DNA from: Chelativorans sp. Marseille-P2723
GTDB lineage: Bacteria > Pseudomonadota > Alphaproteobacteria > Rhizobiales > Rhizobiaceae
NCBI RefSeq assembly: GCF_902809845.1
Contig: NZ_CADDWI010000013.1
Location: 124,001-188,000 of the forward strand
Direction of reading: 5' to 3'
Length of the DNA: 64,000 bases
How positions within the stretch are numbered: the first letter of the stretch is position 1; each line of letters opens with the position of its first letter. The position numbers and the translations under genes are program-made. The notes under the pieces were generated by a model that was not told the origin of the DNA, searched no databases, and was given only the letters and a program-made list of their open reading frames with translations. Of the stretch, positions 49,450 to 57,151 are shown piece after piece.

Positions 49450-50658
49450 TTACTGCACTTGTATGCGCATCTCCTCGCGCTGCTCGGCGTAAGCGGCCTC
49501 GTTATACTCCGGAGCCGCTTCGAGCTCATCCTGAGTAAACTCGGTGAAGAGATAAAGATCACCGTCCTCATCGGTATGGAAGATAAGGTTGTCGGTGGCG
49601 ATTGCGACCTCCTTGGCGCCAATACCCAGGAAACCGCCGACATCGACGATGATGGCATCGATGTCGCCCTCAGGCGTTAGGATGACGTCGCCTACCGAGC
49701 CAATTTCCTCTTCGTTCGCACCATAGACCGTCGTACCGGCAAGCTCCTCGGCGCTAATCTGGTCAGGTTGGGCTTCCTGCAAATTGCTGCGGTCTATCGC
49801 TCCGGTGGTCGTCTGGTCCGTACCGCTGGACGTTTGATCGCTGTCCATCTGGGCCGACTGCTGGTCATCTGGACGTTCCGAGCCGCTCTGCGTCGCAGCG
49901 GCCTGCTGGTCATCTGTCCGCTCGGAGCTATCCTGCGCAGCGGTCTGCTGGTCATCGACTTGTGGACGATCCTGGGTCGCTGCCGCCTGTTCGCCGCTAT
50001 CTGCATCGGCACCGGCTCCTGATGGAGTCGATGGCACAACTGCTACGCTCGATCCGGATTCCGTATTGCTATCCGTCCGAGTTGCAGCGGTATCGGTTTC
50101 AGTTTCAGTGTCGGCGGGCTGCTGGTCCGCGGCCATTTCATCGGAAGCGGGCTGTTCGCCCTGCTGTGCCGGTCCCGTGGCCAGATCGTCAGCGGTTGCC
50201 GGACGTGTTTCGCTAACCTCCGCATCCGCTGGCATCGGACGATAGGCAGTCCGGTCGAACTCCTCCTGGGCCTCAAGCGCATCCCGGGTGGTTTCGACGA
50301 TCAGCCAGCGCTCGCCACCGTCCTGCTCGGCCCATTGAGCAAGGTCATATTCCAGTGCGACTTCCTTCTGCCCAATGCCGAGGAAGCCGCCGACGCCTAC
50401 TACAATCGCCTCTACCTGACCGTCCTGCGAAAGGATTAGATCAGTGATTTCACCGATGTTTTCAGCATCTTCCGAGGTGCTGTTGTAAACTGACTCGCCG
50501 ATCAGGTCGGAAGCCAGCATGCCCTCTGCCTGGATGACCATGGGCGTCTGCTGTTCCATCGTCGCGGAAGGATCGGACGCCGGCGGCGTGGTCTGTGCGA
50601 CCGCGCCAGTTGCGAGCAAGGTGGCAATCGCGGTGGTCGCCAAAAGGTTACGGATCAT
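49450..50658 (-). CDS. Exported protein with two PRC-barrel domains
   Basis: 402 residues. Signal peptide (residues 1-21, IRNLLATTAIATLLATGAVA), a first PRC-barrel (about 42-115, SDLIGESVYNSTSEDAENIG and VIVGVGGFLGIGQKEVALEY), a long Gln/Asp/Ser/Thr-rich linker (about 150-300) with imperfect repeats of the DDQQ-AAA-TQ type, and a second PRC-barrel (about 305-385, VYGANEEEIGSVGDVILTPE). The start at 50658 has GGAG and gives the signal peptide. An exact EcfG promoter lies upstream, so it is a likely general stress gene. Confidence 0.85.
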   Translation of the reverse strand: MIRNLLATTAIATLLATGAVAQTTPPASDPSATMEQQTPMVIQAEGMLASDLIGESVYNSTSEDAENIGEITDLILSQDGQVEAIVVGVGGFLGIGQKEVALEYDLAQWAEQDGGERWLIVETTRDALEAQEEFDRTAYRPMPADAEVSETRPATADDLATGPAQQGEQPASDEMAADQQPADTETETDTAATRTDSNTESGSSVAVVPSTPSGAGADADSGEQAAATQDRPQVDDQQTAAQDSSERTDDQQAAATQSGSERPDDQQSAQMDSDQTSSGTDQTTTGAIDRSNLQEAQPDQISAEELAGTTVYGANEEEIGSVGDVILTPEGDIDAIIVDVGGFLGIGAKEVAIATDNLIFHTDEDGDLYLFTEFTQDELEAAPEYNEAAYAEQREEMRIQVQ

Positions 50659-50751
50659 GATATGCTCTCCATGTGCAGGTTTTCTGTACATGGCCGCGCA
50701 TCCGACCGAACCTGTCAGTGAAGATCGGGTGAGCGGCCACCACGATGCTAA

Positions 50752-50776
50752 AACGTCATCCGCTTCGATCGGTTCC
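50752..50776 (-). promoter_or_regulatory. EcfG-type promoter of the PRC-barrel gene
   Basis: GGAAC-16 bases-CGTT on the minus strand, an exact match to the consensus for the general stress sigma factor EcfG. The start codon lies about 95 bases downstream of the -10 element. Confidence 0.82.
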
Positions 50777-50862
50777 GCTTGCCGCGATTTCGCTGCCGGA
50801 ACGAAAAGTCAGGCTGTCCATTTTCCGGCAGCACGCAACGCGCAACGGCAGGATGAACCTTC

Positions 50863-51765
50863 ATGCGCATAATCGCCGTGCTGAACCGTGATAGCGGCAC
50901 GCTCAGCACCATGAATCTCGAAGAACTAGGAGACCGGATCAGCGAAACGTTCTACCGCGCAGGGCACATCATCGAGCTGCGCACAGTAACGGGAACGGAA
51001 GTCGCTGCTTCGCTGCGGGAAGCTACACAGAGCGAGGCGGCGGACGCGGTGCTTGTCGCTGGTGGTGACGGAACCGCCTCGCTGGCCGCAGGACTTATGG
51101 CCGATAGCCCGAAAGCTCTGGCGATCCTGCCTACCGGCACGATGAACCTTTTCTCGCGCAGCCTGCGAATCCCGCTCGACATCGACGCGGCCATCACTGC
51201 TTTGGCAGACGGCCGCATCCGGATGGTGGATATTGCACGCGCCAACGGCCGCCCATTCGTCCACCAGTTCTCGATCGGCATTCACCCCCAACTCATCCGC
51301 TTGCGCGAGCAGATCCCTTTCGAAGGCCGGCCGGGAAAGCTTCTGGCATCGGCGCGCGCTGCCGTTACAACGATCATGAGGCCGCACAATCTGAAAGTAG
51401 CCTTGTCGATCGAGGGGAAGGAACTCATCACGAATACCTCCGCCATCAGTGTAACCAATAACCTTTACGGTGAGGGACACCTGCCCTACGCGGATCGGCT
51501 GGATGGAGGTATTCTGGGTATCTATGCCACAAGGGCGCGGCGCCGATGGGAGCTCATCGCCTTTCTGGCCAACATGGCATTGGGGCGGTGGCGGAACAAC
51601 GAACAGGTGGATATTTACGAAGCAAGGGAAGTGCGGCTGCGGATACTTTCACCCGCACGCCGCTTCCAATGCGCCCTTGACGGCGAACTGTCCGTACTGG
51701 AGGAGGAGGTGCATATCCATCTCTGCCCGCGATCTCTCGCAGTTCTCGTACCAAACGAAGGCTGA
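50863..51765 (+). CDS. Diacylglycerol kinase family lipid kinase
   Basis: 300 residues of the DAGK catalytic family (YegS/LCB5 type). The ATP/Mg motif GGDGTASLAAGLM, the LAILPTGTMNLFSRSL loop and a C-terminal beta domain with FQCALDGELSVLEEEVHIHL are visible. It phosphorylates a diacylglycerol or related lipid, perhaps recycling diacylglycerol from lipid or glycan turnover. Upstream a GGAAC element at 50798-50802 is followed after 16 bases by CATT rather than CGTT, so EcfG control is possible but not clear-cut. Confidence 0.86.
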   Translation: MRIIAVLNRDSGTLSTMNLEELGDRISETFYRAGHIIELRTVTGTEVAASLREATQSEAADAVLVAGGDGTASLAAGLMADSPKALAILPTGTMNLFSRSLRIPLDIDAAITALADGRIRMVDIARANGRPFVHQFSIGIHPQLIRLREQIPFEGRPGKLLASARAAVTTIMRPHNLKVALSIEGKELITNTSAISVTNNLYGEGHLPYADRLDGGILGIYATRARRRWELIAFLANMALGRWRNNEQVDIYEAREVRLRILSPARRFQCALDGELSVLEEEVHIHLCPRSLAVLVPNEG

Positions 51766-51785
51766 GTTGGTATGCCGGGTGCCGC

Positions 51786-52013
51786 CTACTCGGTTGCCTC
51801 CCGCTCAGGCACGCCTGGCGCACCACCCTCCTCCACGGGAATGTCGCTTGATTGCCGCGTCTCTACTTCCTGCTGCTCATCTATGACCATGCCGTAGATT
51901 TCTACGAGTAGCCAAACAACGCCGACAAGCAGCAGGCTCGTGAGAAGGATCACGAGTACCGGGAAGCCTTCGCGGCCCTGGCGAGCTTTATCGGGCGGTA
52001 CCTTGTCGTTCAT
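51786..52013 (-). CDS. Small single-pass membrane protein
   Basis: 75 residues, not recognised: a polar N-terminus, the helix FPVLVILLTSLLLVGVVWLL, and an acidic, Glu/Pro-rich tail. GGAGTTAGGA before the ATG at 52013 marks the start; a GTG further up is unlikely. Third gene of the stress operon starting at 52786, 19 bases after the YqjE-like gene. Confidence 0.75.
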   Translation of the reverse strand: MNDKVPPDKARQGREGFPVLVILLTSLLLVGVVWLLVEIYGMVIDEQQEVETRQSSDIPVEEGGAPGVPEREATE

Positions 52014-52032
52014 TCCTAACTCCGTGATTGGG

Positions 52033-52485
52033 TTAGTCGCCCATGCCGGCACCGCGATTGCCACGGCGCCCGTACTCACGATAGGCGGCGTAGCCGGCGA
52101 GCCCGGCTACGGCTACAAGAACAGCGACCGTCCCTATCCTCTTGTTGAGAACCGCAGGCAGCATCGCAACCGCGGACGCACCAGCAAGCATCGTCGTATC
52201 TGCTGCCCGGCGTTGTTGCTGCGCCCTGCGTTGTGCAGCAGCAATGCTTCTAAAGACAACGTAGACGGCAGCTGCCAGCACAACAAATCCGATCCCGAAC
52301 CAGAATGCAGAAGCAACTGCCCCCCAGCGCGTTGCTACAGCCAGAAAGGCCGCCAGGAGCAGAAAGATCACGCCCAATAGCCCCAGAAGCGCTAGCAGGG
52401 CGTAAGCGGCCACGGCGGTCTTTACGCGCCGCTTGACAACCCCCGCCTCGCCGGTCGCGAGCAGGGCAATGAGCCTGGCCAACAT
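52033..52485 (-). CDS. Phage-holin-superfamily/YqjE-like membrane protein
   Basis: 150 residues. Two helices close together (about 27-50 and 58-78) followed by an Arg/Gln-rich segment AAQRRAQQQRRAAD and a third weak helix (about 118-133). This layout, and the gene order with a YqjD-like protein, match the YqjE/holin-X type proteins that accompany ElaB/YqjD membrane proteins. Function unproven. Ten bases downstream of the YqjD-like gene. Confidence 0.65.
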   Translation of the reverse strand: MLARLIALLATGEAGVVKRRVKTAVAAYALLALLGLLGVIFLLLAAFLAVATRWGAVASAFWFGIGFVVLAAAVYVVFRSIAAAQRRAQQQRRAADTTMLAGASAVAMLPAVLNKRIGTVAVLVAVAGLAGYAAYREYGRRGNRGAGMGD

Positions 52486-52495
52486 GATGTGCCCG

Positions 52496-52786
52496 CTAGC
52501 GGCGCATGATCATGCCAAGAAGCCAGCCGGCGCCAAGGGCCAGCGCAAGGGCTGTCAACGGCTTCTCGCGAACGGCCTCGGACACGTCGTCCTGCCATTC
52601 TTCAGCGCTGTCCCTCGCCGCTTGACGCGCCCGCGACACTGACTTTGTCCCGGTCCTGCGGAGGTCTTCCGCCAACTTTGCTATGTCCTCGCGCAGCTGC
52701 CGGATGTCAGCAGTAATATCGTCAGTGCGGGCTCCGGCCGCTGCCCCGCTGTCTTGGTCGGCTGACTTTGCGCTGCTTGTTGCCAT
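52496..52786 (-). CDS. DUF883/ElaB-YqjD-like membrane protein
   Basis: 96 residues: a charged helical N-terminal part (DIRQLREDIAKLAEDLRRTG, AARDSAEEWQDDVSEAVREK) and a C-terminal membrane anchor TALALALGAGWLLGMIMRR. E. coli ElaB/YqjD relatives are stress-induced, bind ribosomes through the N-terminus and sit in the inner membrane. AGGAGAGG before the ATG at 52786 is strong. It has an exact EcfG promoter and leads the operon with the YqjE-like and small membrane genes. Confidence 0.83.
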   Translation of the reverse strand: MATSSAKSADQDSGAAAGARTDDITADIRQLREDIAKLAEDLRRTGTKSVSRARQAARDSAEEWQDDVSEAVREKPLTALALALGAGWLLGMIMRR

Positions 52787-52812
52787 GATCCTCTCCTTTG
52801 GTTCTCCCGTCC

Positions 52813-52837
52813 AACGCACAAGGAGGAATGAGGTTCC
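52813..52837 (-). promoter_or_regulatory. EcfG-type promoter of the YqjD-like operon
   Basis: GGAAC-16 bases-CGTT on the minus strand. The start codon of the YqjD-like gene is 27 bases past the -10 element. It is back to back with the AI-2E transporter promoter, with nine bases between their -35 elements. Confidence 0.85.
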
Positions 52838-52846
52838 CACTGTCCT

Positions 52847-52871
52847 GGAACCAACGAGGCCGGCTCCCGTT
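52847..52871 (+). promoter_or_regulatory. EcfG-type promoter of the AI-2E family gene
   Basis: GGAAC-16 bases-CGTT on the plus strand, 28 bases before the chosen ATG at 52899. This also argues for that start, since the longer open frame would begin upstream of the promoter. Confidence 0.82.
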
Positions 52872-52898
52872 GAAGCTGCTCAGCTTTGGAACGCCGAG

Positions 52899-54020
52899 AT
52901 GAGCGCAAGAAATGCGAAAAGGGCACAGCCCGCTTTACGCCATCCGGCGAAGTCCGATCCGGACCACGTCTTGAGGCGGGCGGCATCGATCTCGGTGCTC
53001 TTTACAGGCTTCCTGGTCCTCCTCTTCGCGCTCCATGCAGGCCGCTTCTTTCTTGCACCTGTAACGCTCGCCATCGTGGTCGGCCTGATGCTCAGCCCGT
53101 TTGCTGAGCGCCTGGAAAAGCGCGTGCCACCGACCATTTCGGCAGCGGCGGCCGTGGCGTTATTTCTTCTGATTGTCGGCCTCCTTAGCGCGGCCATCGC
53201 GGCTCCGCTTTCCTCCTGGGCGGGACAGGTGCCGCAGATCTGGAACGAGTTGCAGCTTCAACTCAGCTCGTTCTCCGAACCCTTGAACACATTCAAGAGC
53301 GTGCGCGAGCAGATCCGGAGCGTTACCGGCGAGGCCGGGCTAACGGTTTCCGTGGAGGATGGTTCGGCTGTGGAGAGCATGGCTGTTCTCGCGCCAGCGC
53401 TGCTCGCTCAGATCGTCGTCTTTCTTGCCAGCCTCTACTTCTTCATTGCCACCAGGCACCAGACAAGGCTCATGGTGCTCAAATTATGCACCGGCCGGCC
53501 GCTGCGCAGGCGCACGGCTCACATCTTCCGCGATGTGGAGTATCTTGTCTCGAATTATCTCCTGGCCATCACCGTCATCAATGCCGGTCTCGGCCTTGCC
53601 GTAGGCGTTGCTCTCTGGCTGGCAGGTGTCCCATCCGCGCCGCTCTGGGGCGCGCTAGCCGGCATCCTCAATTTTATCATCTATATCGGTCCGGCCATAA
53701 TGGCTGTCATCCTTTTTGGCGTCGGGCTGGCAAGCTTCGAAACGCTGTGGGGCAGTCTTATTCCACCCCTCATCTATCTGACTCTGAATGGCATCGAGGC
53801 TCAGTTCGTCACGCCGTTGGTGATCGGCCGCCGCATGACGCTTAATCCTTTTCTGGTATTTCTTGCGGTGACTTTCTGGATCTGGCTTTGGGGACCGGTT
53901 GGGGGCTTTATCGCCATACCCGCGCTGCTAGTCCTGTTTGCCGTCGCGCGCAACCTCCTGCCAGGCTTCGAATGGGCCTTGAGCGAGGAGCGGCGACGGC
54001 AGTATTCGCGTTTGCCATGA
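52899..54020 (+). CDS. AI-2E family (PerM-type) transporter
   Basis: 373 residues with seven to eight membrane segments, including LFALHAGRFFLAPVTLAIVV, the large soluble insertion (about 115-190), VVFLASLYFFIATRHQ and the C-terminal LAVTFWIWLWGPVGGFIAIP, which is the conserved end of the AI-2E/PerM family. Members export small molecules or ions; only some handle autoinducer-2. The ATG at 52899 is chosen over a much earlier one because it follows the EcfG promoter and avoids overlap with the divergent gene. Confidence 0.85.
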   Translation: MSARNAKRAQPALRHPAKSDPDHVLRRAASISVLFTGFLVLLFALHAGRFFLAPVTLAIVVGLMLSPFAERLEKRVPPTISAAAAVALFLLIVGLLSAAIAAPLSSWAGQVPQIWNELQLQLSSFSEPLNTFKSVREQIRSVTGEAGLTVSVEDGSAVESMAVLAPALLAQIVVFLASLYFFIATRHQTRLMVLKLCTGRPLRRRTAHIFRDVEYLVSNYLLAITVINAGLGLAVGVALWLAGVPSAPLWGALAGILNFIIYIGPAIMAVILFGVGLASFETLWGSLIPPLIYLTLNGIEAQFVTPLVIGRRMTLNPFLVFLAVTFWIWLWGPVGGFIAIPALLVLFAVARNLLPGFEWALSEERRRQYSRLP

Positions 54021-54065
54021 CGTTGCGCATCGGCGGCAAGGAGATCTTGCGGCCCAAACCCGTGC

Positions 54066-54617
54066 TCAGGCGGCGTTAGCCGAATTCGTCACCTGCGCAG
54101 TTACCGGATCGGGCCCGAAATCACCTTCGCCCTCAATCGCGAGGATTTGCTGAAGCCGAGAGCGTGCCCGGCTCACCCTGCTCTTGATCGTTCCCACCGC
54201 GCAGCCGCAGATTTCAGCCGCCTCTTCGTAAGAAAAGCCGGAAGCTCCGATAAGGATGATGGCCTCGCGCTGGTCCTCCGGCAGAAGTTCAAGCGCCCTT
54301 CGGAAATCGGTTAGGTCCGACGAACTTTCCTGGCTAGGATTGACTGACAGGCGCGCGGTAATCATGCCGTCAGCGTCCTCCACTTCGCGGCGCCTCTTAC
54401 GCATTTGCGAGTAGAACTCGTTGCGCAAGATGGTGAACAACCAGGCCTTCAGGTTGGTGCCCGGTTGAAAACTGTCCTGCTTGTCCCACGCCTTCACAAG
54501 CGTTTCCTGAACGAGATCGTCCGCCCGGTCGGCGTTCTTCGCGAGAGAAACCGCAAATGCTCGCAGGGTTGGCACCGCGGCCAGAAGACCGTCGCGAAAA
54601 CTCGAAGTTGCCGACAT
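54066..54617 (-). CDS. ecfG: General stress response sigma factor EcfG
   Basis: 183-residue extracytoplasmic-function sigma factor of the EcfG group. Region 2 shows AKNADRADDLVQETLVKAWD and FQPGTNLKAWLFTILRNEFY; region 4 shows LPEDQREAIILIGASGFSYE and CGCAVGTIKSRVSRARSRLQ. These features, and the location two bases after nepR and divergent from phyR, identify it. It drives stress genes with GGAAC-16/17-CGTT promoters, six of which are nearby. Held inactive by NepR until PhyR is phosphorylated. Confidence 0.96.
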   Translation of the reverse strand: MSATSSFRDGLLAAVPTLRAFAVSLAKNADRADDLVQETLVKAWDKQDSFQPGTNLKAWLFTILRNEFYSQMRKRRREVEDADGMITARLSVNPSQESSSDLTDFRRALELLPEDQREAIILIGASGFSYEEAAEICGCAVGTIKSRVSRARSRLQQILAIEGEGDFGPDPVTAQVTNSANAA

Positions 54618-54619
54618 AC

Positions 54620-54877
54620 TCAGTCCTCTTTTGCACCGGAATGAGGCTCTTCATTGTGCTCCAGTTGACTCAAGAGCTGGCTGAAACGGTCCGGAATAGA
54701 ATCTGACACCAGTTCGTCGTAATATTGCCTGAGCTTCCGGCCAATCTCGGAGTTGGGTCCCAGCGGGTCATGAGATGAGTTGTCTTTCCCCCCGTTCCGG
54801 CCCTCTTCCAGCTTCTGATATGTCATGCGCTTCTCTTCGCCCGTATCACGCCCCATATCCTTATACATTCTGGTCAT
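54620..54877 (-). CDS. nepR: Anti-sigma factor NepR
   Basis: 85 residues in the ATG-54877 reading. The conserved NepR core LGPNSEIGRKLRQYYDELVS followed by IPDRFSQLLSQLE forms the two helices that bind either EcfG or PhyR. The N-terminal part is poorly conserved and several later in-frame ATGs exist, so the start is uncertain. An exact EcfG promoter upstream makes it autoregulated with ecfG. Confidence 0.93.
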   Translation of the reverse strand: MTRMYKDMGRDTGEEKRMTYQKLEEGRNGGKDNSSHDPLGPNSEIGRKLRQYYDELVSDSIPDRFSQLLSQLEHNEEPHSGAKED

Positions 54878-54909
54878 TTCACGTGCCTGCACTTCAAAAA
54901 TTCAATCCT

Positions 54910-54935
54910 AACGCAAAGGTTGCGGAAAAAGTTCC
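54910..54935 (-). promoter_or_regulatory. EcfG-type promoter of nepR-ecfG
   Basis: GGAAC-17 bases-CGTT on the minus strand, 32 bases before the nepR ATG at 54877. It gives EcfG control over its own operon. Ten bases separate it from the divergent phyR promoter. Confidence 0.88.
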
Positions 54936-54945
54936 AACATAGCCC

Positions 54946-54970
54946 GGAACTTTTTCCGAAAAGGCGCGTT
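54946..54970 (+). promoter_or_regulatory. EcfG-type promoter of phyR
   Basis: GGAAC-16 bases-CGTT on the plus strand, 58 bases before the phyR ATG. The two spacers of this pair share TTTTTCCG, suggesting they arose by duplication or are under the same constraint. Confidence 0.88.
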
Positions 54971-55028
54971 TCTCAACAATCTTTAGCCGCATTGCCGGTA
55001 TCCCATTTCACGAGGAGGCGAAGCCAGC

Positions 55029-55826
55029 ATGAGTTTGTCCGCTAGAATTGCCCCGCATCTGCCTTATCTGCGTCGGTTTTCCCGAGCCGTCTCCGGTTCG
55101 CAGACCAGCGGAGATGCGCTGGTGGCGGCTACTTTGGAAGCTCTTATCGCAGATACATCCATCTTTCCCGAAGCCTCGAACGACCGAATCGCGCTTTTCA
55201 AGCTTTTCAGCAAACTTTTCGGAACCTTTCAGCTCCGCGTTCCGGACGTTCACCCAGCGACGGCCTGGGAGCAACGCGCCGTGACAAATCTCTCCGCTCT
55301 TTCCCCACAACCGCGCCAGGCCTTCCTGTTGGTTGCCGTGGAAGGATTTGAGGCTGAGGAAGCGGCTGAAATCATGGATCTCGACGAGAAAGAGCTTAAT
55401 GCACTTCTTCGCGAGGCGAGCGACGAGATTTCCCGCCAGGTCGCCACGGACATCATGATCATCGAGGATGAGCCGTTGATTGCCATGGATATCGAAGAAT
55501 TGGTGGAAAGTCTCGGGCACCGGGTGGTGGGCACCGCCCGCACCCATCAAGAGGCTACCAATCTGTTCCAACGAACCCGGCCGCGCATGGTGCTGGCGGA
55601 CATTCAGCTTGCTGACGGCAGCTCGGGCATCGACGCGGTGAACGAGATTCTCAGCGACACTCCGGTTCCTGTAATCTTCATAACGGCTTTCCCCGAGCGG
55701 CTGCTAACGGGGGAGCGGCCCGAGCCGGCCTTCCTGGTAACGAAACCATTCAATCCGGACATGGTGAAGGCGCTGATCAGCCAAGCCCTGTTCTTCGACC
55801 ACCAGGCGCGCGCAGCCGCTGCCTGA
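55029..55826 (+). CDS. phyR: General stress response regulator PhyR
   Basis: 265 residues. The N-terminal sigma-like domain (about 1-135, with [20 protein letters not shown] and [20 protein letters not shown]) mimics EcfG and captures NepR when the C-terminal receiver domain (about 138-258) is phosphorylated. The receiver shows [19 protein letters not shown], phospho-acceptor Asp191 in [12 protein letters not shown] and the conserved Lys in VTKPF. No histidine kinase gene lies in the island, so its sensor is elsewhere. Confidence 0.97.
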   Translation: MSLSARIAPHLPYLRRFSRAVSGSQTSGDALVAATLEALIADTSIFPEASNDRIALFKLFSKLFGTFQLRVPDVHPATAWEQRAVTNLSALSPQPRQAFLLVAVEGFEAEEAAEIMDLDEKELNALLREASDEISRQVATDIMIIEDEPLIAMDIEELVESLGHRVVGTARTHQEATNLFQRTRPRMVLADIQLADGSSGIDAVNEILSDTPVPVIFITAFPERLLTGERPEPAFLVTKPFNPDMVKALISQALFFDHQARAAAA

Positions 55827-55847
55827 GGCCCTCTCATGAAGATGAAG

Positions 55848-55876
55848 AAGCCGCCTCCGGGCGGCTTTCTTTTTTG
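55848..55876 (+). terminator. Rho-independent terminator of phyR
   Basis: Eight-pair stem AAGCCGCC/GGCGGCTT with a four-base loop (TCCG), followed by TCTTTTTT, 21 bases after the phyR stop. The next EcfG promoter begins 11 bases further on, so the genes downstream form a separate unit. Confidence 0.93.
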
Positions 55877-55887
55877 CCTACGGTGAA

Positions 55888-55913
55888 GGAACCCGTGGCC
55901 CTATGCCGGCGTT
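55888..55913 (+). promoter_or_regulatory. EcfG-type promoter of the DUF1328 gene
   Basis: GGAAC-17 bases-CGTT on the plus strand, 53 bases before the DUF1328 ATG and just after the phyR terminator. Confidence 0.85.
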
Positions 55914-55966
55914 CACTCCATTACAGCAAGACGAGGGGAACTCCTCGCAGATTCGGAGGCGCCGCC

Positions 55967-56134
55967 ATGCTTTATTGGGCTCTGGTTTTTCTGGTTGTGG
56001 CTATCATTGCTGCCGCACTTGGCTTCGGGGGTATTGCCGGAGCCTCGGCAGGCATAGCGCAGGTACTTTTCTACATCTTCCTCATCCTGCTAGCAGCCTC
56101 GCTTCTAATCGGGCTTTTCCGCCGGACGGGGTGA
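55967..56134 (+). CDS. DUF1328 small membrane protein
   Basis: 55 residues, two short helices: [20 protein letters not shown] and [20 protein letters not shown] separated by [10 protein letters not shown]. This is the compact DUF1328 (YtjA-like) family, whose members are often stress-induced; function unknown. GGAGG seven bases before the ATG sets the start. It follows an exact EcfG promoter, making it a probable general stress gene. Confidence 0.88.
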   Translation: MLYWALVFLVVAIIAAALGFGGIAGASAGIAQVLFYIFLILLAASLLIGLFRRTG

Positions 56135-56176
56135 TTTATCCGGGAGCAATATTGTCGGACAAGTCCGGAGGAAGAG

Positions 56177-56356
56177 ATGAGTTTTTCACGGAATATTGAG
56201 GATGCCGCAAGGCTGGCTATGGCGAATGTCGAGGAGCGCGACCCGCTGCCGCCGGCTCCGAATTATGGACCGTTTGGCTATTTCCGGCTGTCCCTGCTCA
56301 TTTTCGCGGCTGTCGTCGCCATCCTGTTGGTGATCAACCTCGTCAACCTGCTTTAA
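56177..56356 (+). CDS. 59-residue membrane protein of unknown function
   Basis: Not recognised. The N-terminal half is soluble and acidic ([35 protein letters not shown]) and the C-terminal half is one helix, [30 protein letters not shown] precedes the ATG, a strong ribosome binding site that supports a real gene. It starts 42 bases after the DUF1328 gene and probably shares its EcfG promoter. Its last 14 bases overlap the 3' end of convergent xylG. Confidence 0.72.
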   Translation: MSFSRNIEDAARLAMANVEERDPLPPAPNYGPFGYFRLSLLIFAAVVAILLVINLVNLL

Positions 56357-57143
56357 CGGAATTGGCAAGTTGCAGCGCACCGGGACCAGGCACAGCGCCG
56401 GGTGGGCATTTTCCGACGATAATCATTCCAAGGACGTCGTCCTCCGTTACAACGGAGGTGCTGACGGTGCCGACTACCTGTCCATTCTTCATTACCACCA
56501 CGCGGTCGGCAAGATCGAACACATCATGAATATCGTGACTGATCAGAAAAATGCCGATCCCATCCGCCTTTAACTGAAGGACAAGTTCGGCTACCTGCGC
56601 CGACTCCTGCGGGCCAAGCGCCGCTGTCGGCTCGTCCATGATAAGGATCCGCGCGTTGAAATAGATTGCGCGTGCTATCGCAACGGTTTGCCGCTGTCCG
56701 CCGGACAGCTTGCTGACGGGCTCCTTGAAGCGTTGGAAGCGAGGGTTGAGGCGCCCCATCACCTTGCGTGCCTCAGACTCCATGGCGACGTCGTCAAGTG
56801 TGCCCCAGGTAGTGCGAAGCTCCCGCCCCAGAAAGAGGTTTGCTGCCGCATCGATATTATCGGCCAGCGCCAGCGTCTGGTAAATCGTCTCGATCCCATA
56901 CTTCTTGGCGTCCCGGGGATTACCTATCTGGGCTTCCTGCCCGTTGATGAGAATACTCCCCGAGTCACGCCTATAAGCGCCGGAAAGGATTTTGATCAGC
57001 GTTGATTTCCCTGCACCGTTGTGACCGACCAGCGCCACAACCTCGCCGCCATTCAGATCGACTGAGACATTGTCCACGGCACGAATGCCACCGAAGGCGA
57101 TGGAGATGTTCCTCATCTCGACGAGCGGAGTACGGTTTTCCAT
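56343..57143 (-). CDS. xylG: Xylose-type ABC transporter ATPase, single domain
   Basis: 266 residues: Walker [22 protein letters not shown]-loop [12 protein letters not shown], signature [16 protein letters not shown], Walker [15 protein letters not shown]. Classical XylG, RbsA and MglA have two fused ATPase domains of about 500 residues in all; this has only one and no remnant of a second, as in FrcA-type rhizobial transporters. It would then act as a homodimer. AGGAG upstream favours the ATG at 57143 over one four codons earlier that overlaps the xylH stop (ATGA). Confidence 0.88.
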   Translation of the reverse strand: MENRTPLVEMRNISIAFGGIRAVDNVSVDLNGGEVVALVGHNGAGKSTLIKILSGAYRRDSGSILINGQEAQIGNPRDAKKYGIETIYQTLALADNIDAAANLFLGRELRTTWGTLDDVAMESEARKVMGRLNPRFQRFKEPVSKLSGGQRQTVAIARAIYFNARILIMDEPTAALGPQESAQVAELVLQLKADGIGIFLISHDIHDVFDLADRVVVMKNGQVVGTVSTSVVTEDDVLGMIIVGKCPPGAVPGPGALQLANSVKAG

Positions 57144-57151
57144 GCTACTCC

